DNA of 64,000 nt from Euborellia annulipes (lineage: Eukaryota > Arthropoda > Insecta > Dermaptera > Anisolabididae): the NCBI GenBank assembly GCA_023213315.1, contig JAKCPI010001563.1:558001-622000 (forward strand). The letters are read 5' to 3'. This document shows, one piece after another, positions 13,901 through 28,900 of the stretch; position 1 is the first letter of the stretch; each line of letters starts with the position of its first letter. The translations under genes and the position numbers were made by a program. The notes beneath the pieces were generated by a model. It worked only from the letters and a program-made list of their open reading frames with translations. It had not been told where the DNA came from and searched no databases.

Positions 13901-16900
13901 TAACCACCTTTCGGCATTCACATTTGTTTGTAATAAATAAATATAATATTTGAATATATAAATACTAATTAACATTTTTTTAATACTTAGGCCTACTGTG
14001 CTGGCAAAATGGATTTGGAATTTTAAAAATATTTAACGTTTTAAGAATTTATTTTTATTTCGATGTAGCAAAAGAGTGATGCAAAGGCGGATACAAGGGG
14101 GGGGGGTAAAGGGGGTAATTACCCCCCCCCCCCCGAGATTTGGGGAAAATATTTTTTTTTGGGAATTAAATTTTATTTTATTTTTTTTTTTTTTAAAGGT
14201 CCTTCTCGGCATCTAAGGCCATTTAGACCCCATCCCTATTTATTTCAAATGATTTGTAGTCAAATCAAATGAAATAAATTTTTCTCGCTTGGGATGGGAA
14301 GCGAACCCGGGACTCCGGTGCGAGAAGCTAATGTCTTCTCACTGAGCCACGGCTCCCGGGCTAAATTTTATTTATAATATAAAATTTTGAAAATTAATAC
14401 TTAAAAAATTTGATTTGTAGATATATTCTGGTAAACAAGTGCAGAATGCAACTTTAAATTACCGAAAGTAAGAAAAAATCGTGTGCTGTGCGACCAGTCA
14501 CACCAGATTACCCTCCCCGAGAAACTCCTCTGGGTCCGCTCTTAGTCTAGGAGGGAATTTTAGACTCATTTAGGGCATGATTAGACCCTTGGTTTCAGAC
14601 CAGGGGAGGCCGATTCGGAAATATTTTATTCTCTTAATTTTTTTTTTTTTTGGAATGGGTGATAAGGTCCGAAGACCTATAATGACCAATAGTCACATGC
14701 AGCCAGGAAGAAAATTAAAATAAAAAGAATTAAAAGTTTTATTCGATTTAAACTATTAAGCGTTGGATTTAGTTGAAACATTATGTATTTATTAAAAATG
14801 AAAAACACAAAGTCATAAGTTTCAAAGATTTATAAAAATTAACATTTTGAATAAATCATCAAAATAATAAAAAAGAATCTCGTTAATTTTTGTGATCTTT
14901 CTTCCTCCCTCCCTTTACTATAAAATTATTGTTTTACCTTCTTATATATTTTTTTTAAATTTGTTTATGGTCTTTTTCGGCATCTGAGGCCTTTTAGACC
15001 CTCATTAGTTTCTATTTATTTCAAATGCTTGGTATCCATTTCAATTGAAATAAGTTTTTCGCTTGGGACGGGATTCGAACCCCCGACCTTTGGCACCAGA
15101 GGCCAATTTAATTAGGATTTGAGAAATGATATTCAATATCTACTTTCTTGCGTTGTGAGTTACTAAGATCCGCGTGCTCGGGGTTGGTCGCTAAGCTGTT
15201 GAAATTCTATTCTAATTTAAATCTTGCTTCGATAAAAAAAAATTATTTTATTTTATTAATTAAAAATATTTTCTTTAACATAAGTTAAAAAGAATGATAT
15301 CTACAAACTTTCTTTCTGAAAAGGTCCTGTTATTTTTTAATAAAATTTTTGACAAATCACTAATCTGAATGATTGTAAGAAAGATCAATTTATTTTAAGG
15401 ACCGTCGGACAAAGAATAAGTAATTTTGCGTATTATCCGTTGGGATGGGAGATTGTGACGATTTGCAAAATATCTGTTGCTTGTACTGAGGATGTGAGGA
15501 TGATTCCATCTCACAGTATTTACAAATAAACGGATAGTACACAAAATAATTTAATCTTTGACCGACGGTCATTAGAATAAATTAAATCACGAATCTGTCC
15601 CTTGGTGATTTCGAGATCAAATTGACAAAACTTTCCATTCCTTTGATTTGATCGCTCTTTCCATTCATAATTTTTCTCTATTTACTTGACAAATTAATTT
15701 TTTTGAAATATATCCCTGTATATATAATAATAATTGCAAAACTCAGATTTCACCATCAAAGTCCCTCTCAATTTGCGATCACTACAAAGTAGAGATCCAT
15801 ATATGACGTAATCAATTACTTGTTTGTTTAAAATTTTCTATTATGTCACAATAATTTTTTTATATCAAATCTTAATTTTATATGCAATATTTATATAAGT
15901 CTAATACTTTAATCGGTCAAAAAAAATTTTTTTATTCTAAATTCCAAAACAAAAAATAAACTATGTCAATGGGCCTGGGTGATTTAAGCTTCATGATTGT
16001 TTCGTTGTGATGCCCTACACAAAATGAAGGTTTAATTCGGTACAGCCTATTTTTAAAATATTTAAATTTTAGACAATCAACAGAAGAAGTTTAGTATAAT
16101 AAAAGATTGCGTTACGGCTGTTAACTTTTAGCTGCGATTGTTATTAAATTATAATATCATATTCCTTTGTTTAGGTAAAGCTCAAATAACCTGATGCGTC
16201 GAGAGCGAACATAATTCTTTTTATAAATAGGCCTACTATTATATATATTATTAAATAATTTTAAGTTTGAGAAAGCAGGAATTGAAACTTGGGAATTACG
16301 CTCCATTGCGCCTACGCTAAAATTAATTCGTTTTAACTCCAAAGTTTTAATTATAATTTGATCTAAAAGAAATCAATATTTTAGGGCTCTCGGAAATATT
16401 TATTGTTTTTAATAAATTACATTTTAAGTTTGTATACTCGTATAATTTAAATATTGAAGTTTACTTTTGATATACATCTAAATATTTACGTAAATAGAAT
16501 TTAAAAATAGTCGATTTTTTCCCCAATAATCGATTGTGAAATATAATCGGATTAATCGATTATTTTGAGCAGCCCTAATATGTATGCACCATGTGTGTAT
16601 GTATGTCTTCGAATTTACATAAAGTTTTTTTTGTTATTCGCTCTTTGATCAGACAAGTAGGTTAATTCAGTGCCTTCAATATTAGATAATATAAAATTTT
16701 TTCTGTAATTTGTGTACTAGTGAAATTAAGCATCAGGGTCGGTTTTCTTTATTTGTTAAAACGAAGATTGTAAAAAGCAAGAAATTGCAAATGCTCTGAC
16801 CTCTTGACCTCCTCAAATGATCCCATTTATTAAGCAATTAATTGATTAATATAATAAGACACAGCGTTTCGGCTCTTGACACTTTACTGCCTTTAAATAC

Positions 16901-19900
16901 GAGGTATTTAGCGAGTAAAAACATTATATAAATAGTATAACATTAGGCTATGAATATGAATGCCCTGGCCAGGAAGGGGACACAGGAATCTGAAAAATTA
17001 TAAATAAAGATAAATATTGTGAAGTATAACATTTAAAGTTATAAAAAATATTTTGTATTCTTGAAAATGTATTCATTTGAGAGGCGAGATTATCTCTCGC
17101 ATCCCCAAAATATTCCCTCACTCTCCCTTTGCTTACGGCACAATTTAGTCTAAAGTTTTTTTTTAATTCTATTGAGATCGTCATTCCCACTATTATTTAT
17201 AAAAATTAGAAGGATCTTGATTTAATTGCATCTTCGTTTCTCAATTATTTATAAAAATAGAAGGCTACTTCTCAAATTTTATTAAAACCTATGAAAAATA
17301 AAAATGTTGGGATATTTGAATTTATTTTTCAATTTTTTCTACCATGGAGAATCTAAATGTCAAATTGTGTTTTAAAAAATATGCATTAATAAATATTAAT
17401 TTTAAGTATTATTTCATAGATCAATATGCGATAAATATTATTTATTATAATTTGATTACTTTTTTTCATATTAATTTTTTGATTAAATTTAAATAATTTA
17501 ATTACACACAAAAAAAAAAATAAATTGTACAAGTTTTCCCATTTTTTACATTTTAAAGAGAAAAGGCTGGTTGCGTGCCTACAGGCGCATTTTCTTAATA
17601 TTAATTAATAAATAAGGCGAGTGGTTCAGTGCCAGAGTTGCTTAAGCCGCAATTATTCAAAATAATTGAGTTCAAATTTGCACCTGTGCAGGACTGCAAT
17701 GGAATTTATGGCTTAGGCACAAATGGCACAGAATCTCTCTATGTTTATATAAATACCAAGTCTCGCTTCTTCTACGTTTTAGAGATTCGCTTCCCGTTCT
17801 GAGCGACAATTAATTTAAACAGAAAAGATTCATTGCCTATCTACAGGCGCAAAATAAATATCTGACTTTTGTCAAAAAACACTCTTGAAATTTTGCTATT
17901 TCACGGAACTCAAAATTCAAAATGAAATAAAATCATTGTTTGTATACACCGTTGTAAAATAAAAGAGCGGGACATTCACTGGGACTTGAAAATAATTTTA
18001 TTAATCAAATACAATATATTTAATAATTTAATAGTTATATGGACCCTGTTACATATTAGTGTGTCAAGCGCCAAAAGATTAAAAATTGAGTTTAGCACGG
18101 AATATTGTTTCAAATGCTATAATTAATAGTATTTTTTATGAAAGATGTCCTAAAAAAATTTATATTTAATGTTACTTGCACAATTGACAAAAAAAATATA
18201 TATAATCTAATCAAAACAAAAAACTTTAATGTTAATTTTCTCAAATCTCTGAAGCTGGCGCTTGACACCCTAATGCGTAACAGGGTCCACATAATCGAGG
18301 AAACTCTTAGGCCGGTTGCTACACTTCTAGTCAACTAGTAAACTTATCCGACCGATTGCAAATCATCGATATAGTAAACAAGAACACGCTTAACTTTCGA
18401 TTTAAAAAAAATGAGTATTTTCACATATATTAGCTATCTGAGGTATAAGAAAAGTTTTGCGAAGTTAGCAACTTAATAAAAGCATTAACAATTAAAATTT
18501 AAATTAATTAAAATTAAAAAAAAATAATTATTTGAAGCTATTTAATTTTTTAACAAAATATTAAAAATAAACAAGGCTTGTGTTTCTAATTTCCCCCCTT
18601 AGTTAAGCTTTATACCCAACTTTGGGTCTTAGCTAACTAACTACGATGCTGGCTCTTATTTACTCACATGATTAGTTTAACTAGAACTGAAAAGACTTGA
18701 AAGTCATAGTCGGAAAGCTAGTTAATTAGAAGTGAAGCAACCGGCCCTTAGACGATTTAATTGCAGATTCGTAATCTGCTTAAAATTCTACCTTAATTTG
18801 ATCATAACAGAGACAGACAGACAGACGGAATTCAGTAGCAGCTTCCGTTTAATAATTATGACGTGTACAGACAGGATGATTTCATGCTATCCTTAGATGA
18901 TTAACTATAAAACAATGCAAAAGCTATTTATCACATTTCTACGAAATTCTTATCGAATTCGTTGAAAGGAAAAAAAAAAAATAGAAATTTAATCGAATTT
19001 TTTTTTATTTGATTGATTCATAAGTTGATTTCATTAGATTTGATTCATGAATTCTTAGATAGCCATGAAATTTTGTAATTAATTCGTCATTCATAAAGAA
19101 ATGACCAAATTGGAATAAAATTTTTATTGGCTCGAGATGGAGAGATTCTGCAGGCCCCAGACATGCAAATGCAAATCCATGTCGCTCAATAAAGAGATTC
19201 GATTGAATCTTACCACGAGATTTAAAGAAAAAAATTTATTTATTGAAGGATTTTCTTCTAGGAAGTTAAGTAGGCCTTTTGAAAATCATCAGAATTTATT
19301 CATTTCATCGTTGTATAATTTTGACCTAATTCTTTTGTTCTTGTTTTTATTTATATAAAGGTCGAAAATCTGATTTCGCTTTCTTTAGGCGCGCATTCTT
19401 AGCTCTGAGTATTTATAATTTCGAAATAAAGATAGCACATAGCGCACATAATATCAAGAGGCGTAGTTAAGATATTTTATGGGAGTTAATTTATTATAAA
19501 AATCAAAAATAAAAATAAAAAATTACAAGAAATTTGCGAACTAAATATCTATAAAATTTCACTAATTTAATTTAAAAATAATATCTGTACAATGAAGCTT
19601 TAGAATTGAATTGTTTGCAGAAAAAATTATTATTATTATCTGTTTTTATTTTGTGTAAAAACTTCAATTCGCATTATGAATGAATTTTTTATACAAAATA
19701 AAAAGAATAATGCTAATTATTTTTACAAACATTGCAAATTCAAAGCTTCACTGTCCAGATAGATTATTGGGGGATTGCTGGAATTAGGAAATGGTGTGCT
19801 TACGATAAGTCACACCAGGTTATTTAATGGCCTCCGGGAATCGGCTTGGTGCAAAAGGAAGCCCGAATAGGCTGGAGATCCCGGGTTACATTCCCGGGGG

Positions 19901-22900
19901 TCAAACTATTTAAATTTATTATTAAAAAAATATTATGGGACGGTTAAAAATTTAAATCGGTTAATTTATTTAGTCCTGTGATTGTGAGTACGCGGATGGT
20001 GAGCATACATTACCCAAGCTAAGGTAATTTTCCGAGCCTTCCCATTCCCAGCAAGCGTCAGTCCATGCGACGGGCCGACTTGTTTTTTTTTCTTCTCAGT
20101 TGTATTCCTCTTTAAAATTAAATTTACCGTCCCCGACTAAGGCTTAAACTTTATAAAGTTTAAAATACAACGGAAAAGTTTCGTTGTTTATTTTTAAATA
20201 TAAAATAATCATTTTTAATTGTTTTGTTATTTTAGCATTTTTTCTTTTTTGCTTATAATGAACCACACCTAAGAATACAGGTTTAAAAAAATACAAAAAG
20301 GAAATAGAGATGATTAAGAGGCTGAGCCTGGACCAGAGGAAGAAAAATTCCGTCCAGTCATTTCTACTTTCTTTCTGAAAATCATTCTTATTATTTATTT
20401 ATTTATTTTTTTTTATAATTTCAATTCACTCTTCCTTCCACTTTTTAGGCAAATTCCAATTTAAAATAATTAAATAAAATTTTTTATATTATAATTTTTA
20501 TTTGCGATTGACCAAATTCTATTGTTGAAGAGAAACTTTTATCCTCGCTCTTCAATGAGTGTCGGCCCCAAATCAGAGCTTTTTACTTTTTAATAAACTT
20601 CGATTATTTTCAAATAGGACAGAAGTCATGACATTGAATTTTATCAAAAAGAAAGTAAAATTTTCTTTCCTCAATCCTTTGATTAACTTCCTTCCTATTT
20701 AAGTATTTTTTCTTTATTAATTGATATAAAGATAATAAGAGGAAAAAATGAATTAAAAAACATTATTATTTAAGAAAAAAATAGATAACAAACTTTCCCG
20801 ATGTTAGACCCAGGGCTAACCAAATCGACTTGGAAAAATAAATTCATTTTTTTCCAAAGTTTTGGTTTTTTGGATGTCCAGAAAATTGTTTATTATTGGT
20901 GATCTATTTATAACACTTCCTTCGGGCTATCCTATCCTATCCATAGATATACAAAAAAAGACTACAAAAAATATATTAAGGTTTTTTTTATTTCAAGAAT
21001 TAAACTGTGACTCTTGTGGAAGTAAAAAACACCGAAAATATTATTTAGTATCTCTAGCCTTTTTAATTACCGCGCTCTTTGTAAACATCCAAATTATTTT
21101 GAGATGTTATTAACATACGTAATTATAACATTTCTATTTATTTATTCTTGATGCAAAAAAAAAAAAACTTTGATGACTTCTCATCTAGAGTAAGATTAAT
21201 TACTTGAAGTTCCATTTAATTTAAAGGTCATAATTTATTATTGAAAGTTAGTGGATTTTTATTTATTACTTATTCTTAATGATCATTATGATTAGAGCGA
21301 AAGTTCATTTAATTTTTTCGAATAATTTAATTTATAATTTGAAAAGAAACTAGTTAAAAAAAAAAATTAAAGTTCTCATAACTGAAAAAAAGAATCAACA
21401 AAGCAGAAAATTGAATTAAGTAATATGTTTATCACAATCATCATCATCATTATCAATAGTTGGTTGTTAACAAGCCAAATTAAAAAAACGTGTAATTATG
21501 TTTGTATAAATGATATAAATAAATCTAAGTAAAAATTAAAAGGTCGAAAGGCAATCTAATTATTTTTTTAGAGTATTTTTCTTTGTTCAGTAAGAACGTT
21601 CTTATACCTTAAAAGAAATGTTATTTCCGCGATATAATTAATCGTTTGTTTAAATTTACTATAATAAATAAAAAAAAATTTTATTTAAAATAAATTTCTT
21701 AATATGCAGAGCGTTGAAAAACTTTTAGCACCGGCGCGTTCTGTTGACTATCGTCATCCCTCCCCCCCCCCCCCCACGTTTTTAATACTGAAGTTATATT
21801 AAATAGAGTCTAGACTATTGATTGCAAGCGGTGTGTCAATTTTTCTAATAAGAAAAATTAATTAATTAATTTAAAATCAGAAATATCAAATTAAAAATAA
21901 TTGAAAATCATTTTGAACAATTTTTGTTAAAAAACAAATTTAAATAATTTTCAAACAATTTTTCCCACTAATCAAAATACTGTAGCTTAATTAAATCAAA
22001 AATGTAGTACAAAAAAACTGAAATATACATCAGTAAGTTGTAATTCAAATAATTTATAGGAAAAACTTATTAATATACTTTTGTCTAAAAAATAGTTGAT
22101 TTATAAATTTTAATTAAAATCATTCCAGCGAATTTTGAGAAATTCGAAAAAAAAAAACTGAAATACTACATAAGTAAGTACTTCAAACATGTTTTAGGAA
22201 AAAACTTATTAATATATCTTATTATATTTTTAAAGAACATCTGAAAAATAGTTGATTTATGAATTTTAATCAATAGGAGAATTAAATTCACAAGGTTTTC
22301 TGTCTCAATAATATATTAATTTGATATTAACACTCGAAATACGTATAAAGTGTTAATATCAAATTAATATATTATTGAAACAGAAAACCTTGTGAATTTA
22401 ATTCTCCTATTAAAGCATAATGTTTCAACTAGAGCCAACGGTTACCAGTTTAAAATTAATTTTAATCAAAATCATTCCGGCGAATTTTGAGAAAGTACTA
22501 GTACTTTTTGGCCGATTTTGTTCAAAAGCTTATTTTTACTGCCCCCCCCCCCCGTACCCTACTTAAATATAAAATTTCAACCTCGTAGTTTATTTTCTTC
22601 ATGCCTTAAATCATCACACACAGTCAGAGTATACCCATAAAATATCGACATTGAAATTTTCGACATGAATCCAATATTTTCTCTCTATTTATAGGTAAGA
22701 GAAAATAAAATTAATATGAGTATTCTCGAAATGTTAGTAAAATATTCGCACTCTCCTATTGATTAAATCCAAAAATTGTCATAAACCTCGACTTACCGGT
22801 AGACGTAGGGCCCGAGCTCGTCCACCACAGGTTTCTCGCCATTATTAAGAAATTCGTCAGCGTTGGTGACATTGTAGACGTAAACGCTGATCAGAGGATG

Positions 22901-25900
22901 GACAGGGGGACGACGCCACCATTCGAAGGTGCGAGAGTCGCGACGCAAAACGATCTCCTGTGCGACAAACAAAAAGACACCCGTTAAAAAGACTCATTTT
23001 TGAACCTTAAAATAAATCGTTAACAAATCAGATGTTTTAAAGTATTTTGAATTTCATTATTTTTCAATTATTTCATCCTTATTCTTAATTCTTTTTTTAC
23101 TATTAAATATAATCTAGTATTAAGCAAAATATTTTGAGACATGTCCTTTAGATATTTCAATTTCAATTACTTCCGGCTAATCAATTACAATTACTGTCAA
23201 ACATTTCTAATTTTGAATGAAATTTTTTCGTATTTTCATTATAATTTCATCAATTTTCAAATAACTAATGACACGCAAAAGAAATCGCTTTAACAATAGA
23301 GTTTCGTTTGCATATAGGCTCTTTATTATAATATTAAATTATTTTTTTTAACAAAAAAAATATAGGAAAAAATAAAATACTAAATTTTCTGACAACTCAA
23401 TAGGTGCAAGTTATACTGTGTATATAAAGACATATTAGAGAAAGTTGTTTAATTTTATCTTGAAGAGGATAAAATTTATTCCAATAGGGTTGAACAGTGT
23501 AGTAATTTTTTTTCACTTTCTCATACAGATTATCTAATTTTGAAGTTTAGCCTTTCACAGTTGTTATCATTAATAAAAAGAATTTGATTTTTCAATTTAA
23601 CTGTGGTTTATTTGTAAAAATTATAACGTTTCGACCACTGAATGAGTTGATCGAAACGTTGTAATTTTTACAAATAAACCACAGTTAAACCGAAAATCAA
23701 ATTCTTTTATTAAAGATTATCTAATTTATTATATTGTGAGTTGATTCTTCAATATTTTTATTTTATTAGAGGTGTCAATCTTATTTGTATGTATATTATT
23801 CAATTTTCGAAATGTTTATTAAAAAGTGAAGCAAAACATACAAATATAAATATGATGTTAAGGGGCGAATCTCGAAATACCGTTAATAGCCGATTCAGAA
23901 GCTGATTACTCTAGGCTGCAAGAGATGGCGTTAGTTCTGCCAATAGGAAAACAAGCATTTTAATCCATTTCATTTGAAAGGTTCTGTCAGGTACTGTTCT
24001 TATGTATAAAAAATTTTAAATTAATTTATTCTGTGAGTATGAGTATGAGACTCATGAAAGGACAATAAAATAGCCTAAAAGTCTCAAAATTGAATAAGCA
24101 AACAGAGGGTTTGTTTTTGGCTGCTCCTGGCTTCCTTCTTTATTATTAGAGCTACAGCAACGCCTTCACTTATATTAATATGCAGACGAAATTACAAGTT
24201 GAAAGCAGACAACTCAAAATAGAGAGAATATCATTTTTTCGTATTTAATTAACAAATTAACTTAAATTTTTTGAAATAAACAAGATCTCTACTCAGCGGC
24301 TCACATATGGCGACCACGAGTTACCAGTGCTAAGACTGGCATTCCTTAGTTTCGATATTATACCAGTCTTCCATTTTACTTTTTTTTTTGTTGCTTCTTT
24401 AAGATTTCAAATAACCTAATTTTTTGTTTCTTAGATTTTAAATAAAATAGCGAGTCTACGTTATGTTTATTTTAAATTTTTACCTCAAAATTCTCTTTAT
24501 CTATTTTATTTTACAAATTTTTTCTCAAAATATTTCTTGTTCTTGTACTGCACTAAATGCTTACCACCTGTATAATTAATGAAAACTGTATTTTATTTAC
24601 TTAATCTTTTCGCTTTATTCTATTAATATATTTTTGGTGCCAAAATTTTAGCAAGTGGGCAGCGAGCCTAAAGCACTTTCAACGGAAGTTGATGAGAAAT
24701 TTTTTTAAAAAGTGAAATTCTTGCCAGGGGTTATTAATGATGTATCAGAATAAAGGAATTCGGATACATAAAACCAGATTTCATCTCGTTATACCACTCG
24801 TATTATTTCTTGGTAAATAAAAGATGAATAATTAATAATTAACATATACCTAATTACTACATGGCCTCGGTATCTTAGTACAAATCCGTGGTGTGAGTTA
24901 AATTATTTTAAAATAGACCATACCTCTTTTATACCTAAAATTCGTATTTTTTTAAATAAAAATAAGAGCGGAATTTTCCATTCAAACTGATTCCAGTTAT
25001 TATTTGGTCTTAAACTTTTATTGAAGATGTATTTTAAATTTTAAACAATAAAATAGATATAACTATAAAATATTCGTGGGAAAATAATGTTAAAATATCT
25101 CTTTCCTTATTTATTTACATTATTTATTATATAATTATTGTACTTCTATTACTTATTATTATTTTTTTTTTATTCCAAGAGGATTTTCAATTGTATTAAA
25201 TAATGAGAAGCATCCGACGATTATTGATCAGCAATAATGCGTTTTCAATTACTCTTGGATGAGTTTTGCTTCCCTCCCTTGAGGTGAGTTTCTGCCTCAA
25301 TCGTAAAATTTCTTTAGTTTTTTGGTCTCAAATCAATCTTTTTTACTCTTGATGATTTTGAAACGTAAATAATTTATTTTTTAGGCAATGAATTCAGTTC
25401 ATAGAATACGATTTGTAGAGCATTTAAATTCCCTTCTCAATTGGTATATAATTCATTGAATTCGGTCAAGTACAAACATATCAAATTGAGAATAGGTGAA
25501 TGCTATTCTTTTGGCAATGGGGAAATTTTTCCCAATGCACTTCTTCATTGCCGGCTCACTCTAATGTCACATATAAGTTCAAATTTGGAGCAAATTTCAG
25601 GTTGGTATACATGGATGGCGTCAGCCTTGGACAAGCAATGAGGCTTTAATGGCAGTCTGATGTCCTGTACATAAACATTCTATAATGAAATTTGCTTCAA
25701 ATTACAACTTAGGCGCACGACTGCGATCAAAAATTCCTAAGACAAAACCGTTTATCATTTTCCAAAAAGTATTTCATCTCCTTCAAAGTACTCCCCTCCA
25801 GCACCAATACTCTTTTCCTTACGCTTCCTTCTTCCAATCTTCGAAACGTTTGTTATACTCGATTTTTTGTGCTCTTTTAATGCCGCTTTTATCTCCTCAA

Positions 25901-28900
25901 TCGTGTCAAAACCATGAACACGAAGTGGTTTTTTTTTTTGTTTCAGTAACAGCCAGAAGCCAGACGGAGCCAAATCAGGTGAATATGGCGGTTGCGAACA
26001 ACCAAAGCCGTGTGAGATCGTGTTGAAAAAACATAGAGTTGTTTGCCTACTTAACAGTTATCTTGAGGAGTATTGCCTCTTGGGGAATGACACATAACGC
26101 CTAAATAATATTCCTTATTGACAGTTTGATTTCACAGTGGACATCACCACGATAGTCGAATAAATTTGAAAAGTCTAACTACTTTTTCACTTTTTTTCTC
26201 ATTGATGGAAAATAGCAATCACTTATCCACATCTACCAGTATAAGACACGCCATAAAAACATATAAAAAATTAATTAATTAATTGTTGAGTTTGGTAGCT
26301 GTAGATATTCAATTAGGAGAGGACGGGAGCCTTCCCGGGACACAGCAGTAAAAATAAAAAACGTTATATTCTGTCGCCGACGTTTCGAGCGCTAGTCGCC
26401 TGAAGATGAGTGCGACTAGCGCTCGAAACGTCGGCAACAGGATATAATGTTTTTTATTTTTACTTGGCTGCTGTGTCCCGTCCTCTCCTAATCAGATAAA
26501 ATTAATTATTGAAATTTCAACCCTCCCCTGTTTATCGAAAAAGTTCTTGTTATAAATGTAGAAATTATTCATTTATAATGAACAAATTTTTTATTTGTTC
26601 AAAAAAGAATTATTCAAAACAGCCTATTTTGGGGATTCCCCGTTAACTATTTATTTTTCGGTATTTATAAACACAAATAATTAGTTGAATTTTAAAAAAG
26701 GTCATTTGAAATTCCAAACAAGTAAAAAAAAAGACGTCTGTCTACCAAACTTGATTTAAAGATTTATTTAAGCTTCACTTCACCTAATTCTGGTTTAGAA
26801 ATAAAAATTTCAAATGACGCCCCTCTTTCCTGCAAGTCCTAATTATTTATTATATAAATTATATTAAAAATAATTATTTAATTTTTTTTTTTTTAATACA
26901 ACTAATCCTTTATCTCCGGGAAACTATTTAGTAAACATAATCACTTGAGTGTGTAATTACTTGAAATATGTTTCATTTAAATGCTATGTGAGTCATGTGA
27001 GTGTTTTTTTTTTTTTTTTTTTTTTAAAGAATACATGCATATATGGGCTTATTTGAAGCGGTGGAAAATATTAGAAAAAGTCAAGTTCGCATCTCTCTGA
27101 CGAGAGAATATTTTAAAAACACCGTTATTCGGTCATTGCTAACAAATTGTTTGAGTTGCGGAAGTTGGACTCCGCAGCCGACATTCGATTTTCAATTTTA
27201 TAACATGTGTATATACCATGTATATATATATTCTCTAAGTATTATTTAATTTCATAGAGACAAGAAATAGAGAGTTCCGGCTTGAGTTCCGGACTTTTTT
27301 TCAGTCTTTTCTCTTTCAAATAAAATAATATTTGTGAAAATATTTATTACAAACAAAAAATAAAATTTATTAAATTATGGTTGATGCAGAGAAGAGGGGG
27401 GGGGGGGGGGCAGGGGGACAAATCACAGGGAAATTCGACTTCTGAGGGGGCATTTAAAGTTCCAACATGTAAAAAAAAAAAAATATTTTAATAAGATTTT
27501 TATTTTATTTAGAATTGTTAGAAGGCCACAACTCTAAATTGCTATAAATAACCTACTATCTGTATCAGCCAAAAGTATCCATTGGCTAGAGATCTGACTA
27601 GAGTCCTTCTTATTTTTTAAAATGTTTTTTGATAAGATTGATTAATTAATTAAGGCATTTGAAAAATGTTGTCTGTATGATCAAATGCATCTGTGTGCTG
27701 GTTGCATAGCTTAAAGGCACTTGGTCTCTCAAAATACTTTATGGTCGTTTCTCTCCCCGTTAGGGTGCACTGGTAGAGGGGATACTTTTGACTGGTACAG
27801 ATAGTATGTTTTAAAGCCTCTGTGACCTCAGATGAAGAAAAAAATTTAAAAAAAACTCATGAAAAACAAAACATTATTATGGAAGTTTTGAATTATAGCC
27901 CACGTTTTGTTATTAATTATTTATTAAAAATATAAATACTGTGCAACGTTTCGACTGCTTATTCTGCAGTCGTTTTCAAGTACTGTGCACTTGCTCCGAC
28001 TCAAGTGAACTGAATAAAGCATTTTCATAAGAATTTTTCACCTCTGTAGGACATTGGAAGACTTATTCGGATTTAAAATTTAAACTTTTTTGGAAAGGGC
28101 AGCCTCATATTGATAGCCTCTCGTCGGCCCTGGGATAATGAAAACTGCAAAAAATATAATTAAAGTAAATATAAATGATATACAGTATTATAATATTAAT
28201 CCGTGTATTTGGTTTTAATTTGAAATATTTTAATGTTACAGGAAATTCATTCGACACATTAACCGATTTGATTCATGTCTATTATGACAGGGACTCGAAC
28301 CCTCGAACCGAGTTCGAGACCCGGAGGCACACATTTTTTCCACCATATAATTTCATAGATCAATATTATTTATGAAAAACAAAACTGATATTTACTTTCC
28401 GCAATTTGTTTTGTTTATGTTTACATCAACAATGACAGTAAAATTTCGAAATGATTGTTTGTATAATAAATCCATAGCAATATTTGAGAATATCTCTTTC
28501 GAAATTTGGCCTCGCTCCTAAAACAGCATCCCTTGACAATATCAAGTCACGCTATAGATAAATAGTAATTATATGATAAACAAATTGAAAATAAATAAAT
28601 ACAATCTATAATGAGTTAAATAGGACAACTTGAAAAAAAAAAAAAACTTTTATCTAGGTATTTAATTTTTTTTTGTTTTGGATTTTCGAATATAAGTTTC
28701 AACTCAATGACATTTAAAAAAAAAATAAATTTGAATAAACTCATATAGGCTTACTAATTAATTATTTTCTTTTTTTAGTAATCTGTCAAATTAATTACTT
28801 ATCATTGAGTTGATAAATGAAGCCAAATTTCAAAAATACGCCTCGAGTTTCTATTAGACAAAATAACGTCTAATAAAAAAAATTAATAAGGAATCTGGTT

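Larger units (their letters stand above)
3687..22796. other. 19-kb intron 3 of the receptor gene
   Basis: No exon found. It holds MITEs (7689, 8358, 10312, 12416, 12892, 22273), tRNA-derived SINEs (4360, 11190, 14160, 14940), an hAT-like element at ~14087 and many poly-A/T and poly-G/C runs. The remainder is AT-rich sequence without recognisable features. Confidence 0.7.

Noticed and set aside
25441..26026. Plus-strand open frames next to the mariner remnant
   Set aside because: They are the antisense of the dead transposase or unrelated noise; only the minus strand shows mariner motifs.
28255..28330. Possible tRNA (GGGTTCGAGTCCC B box, minus strand)
   Set aside because: The A box and cloverleaf cannot be completed; at most a SINE or tRNA remnant.
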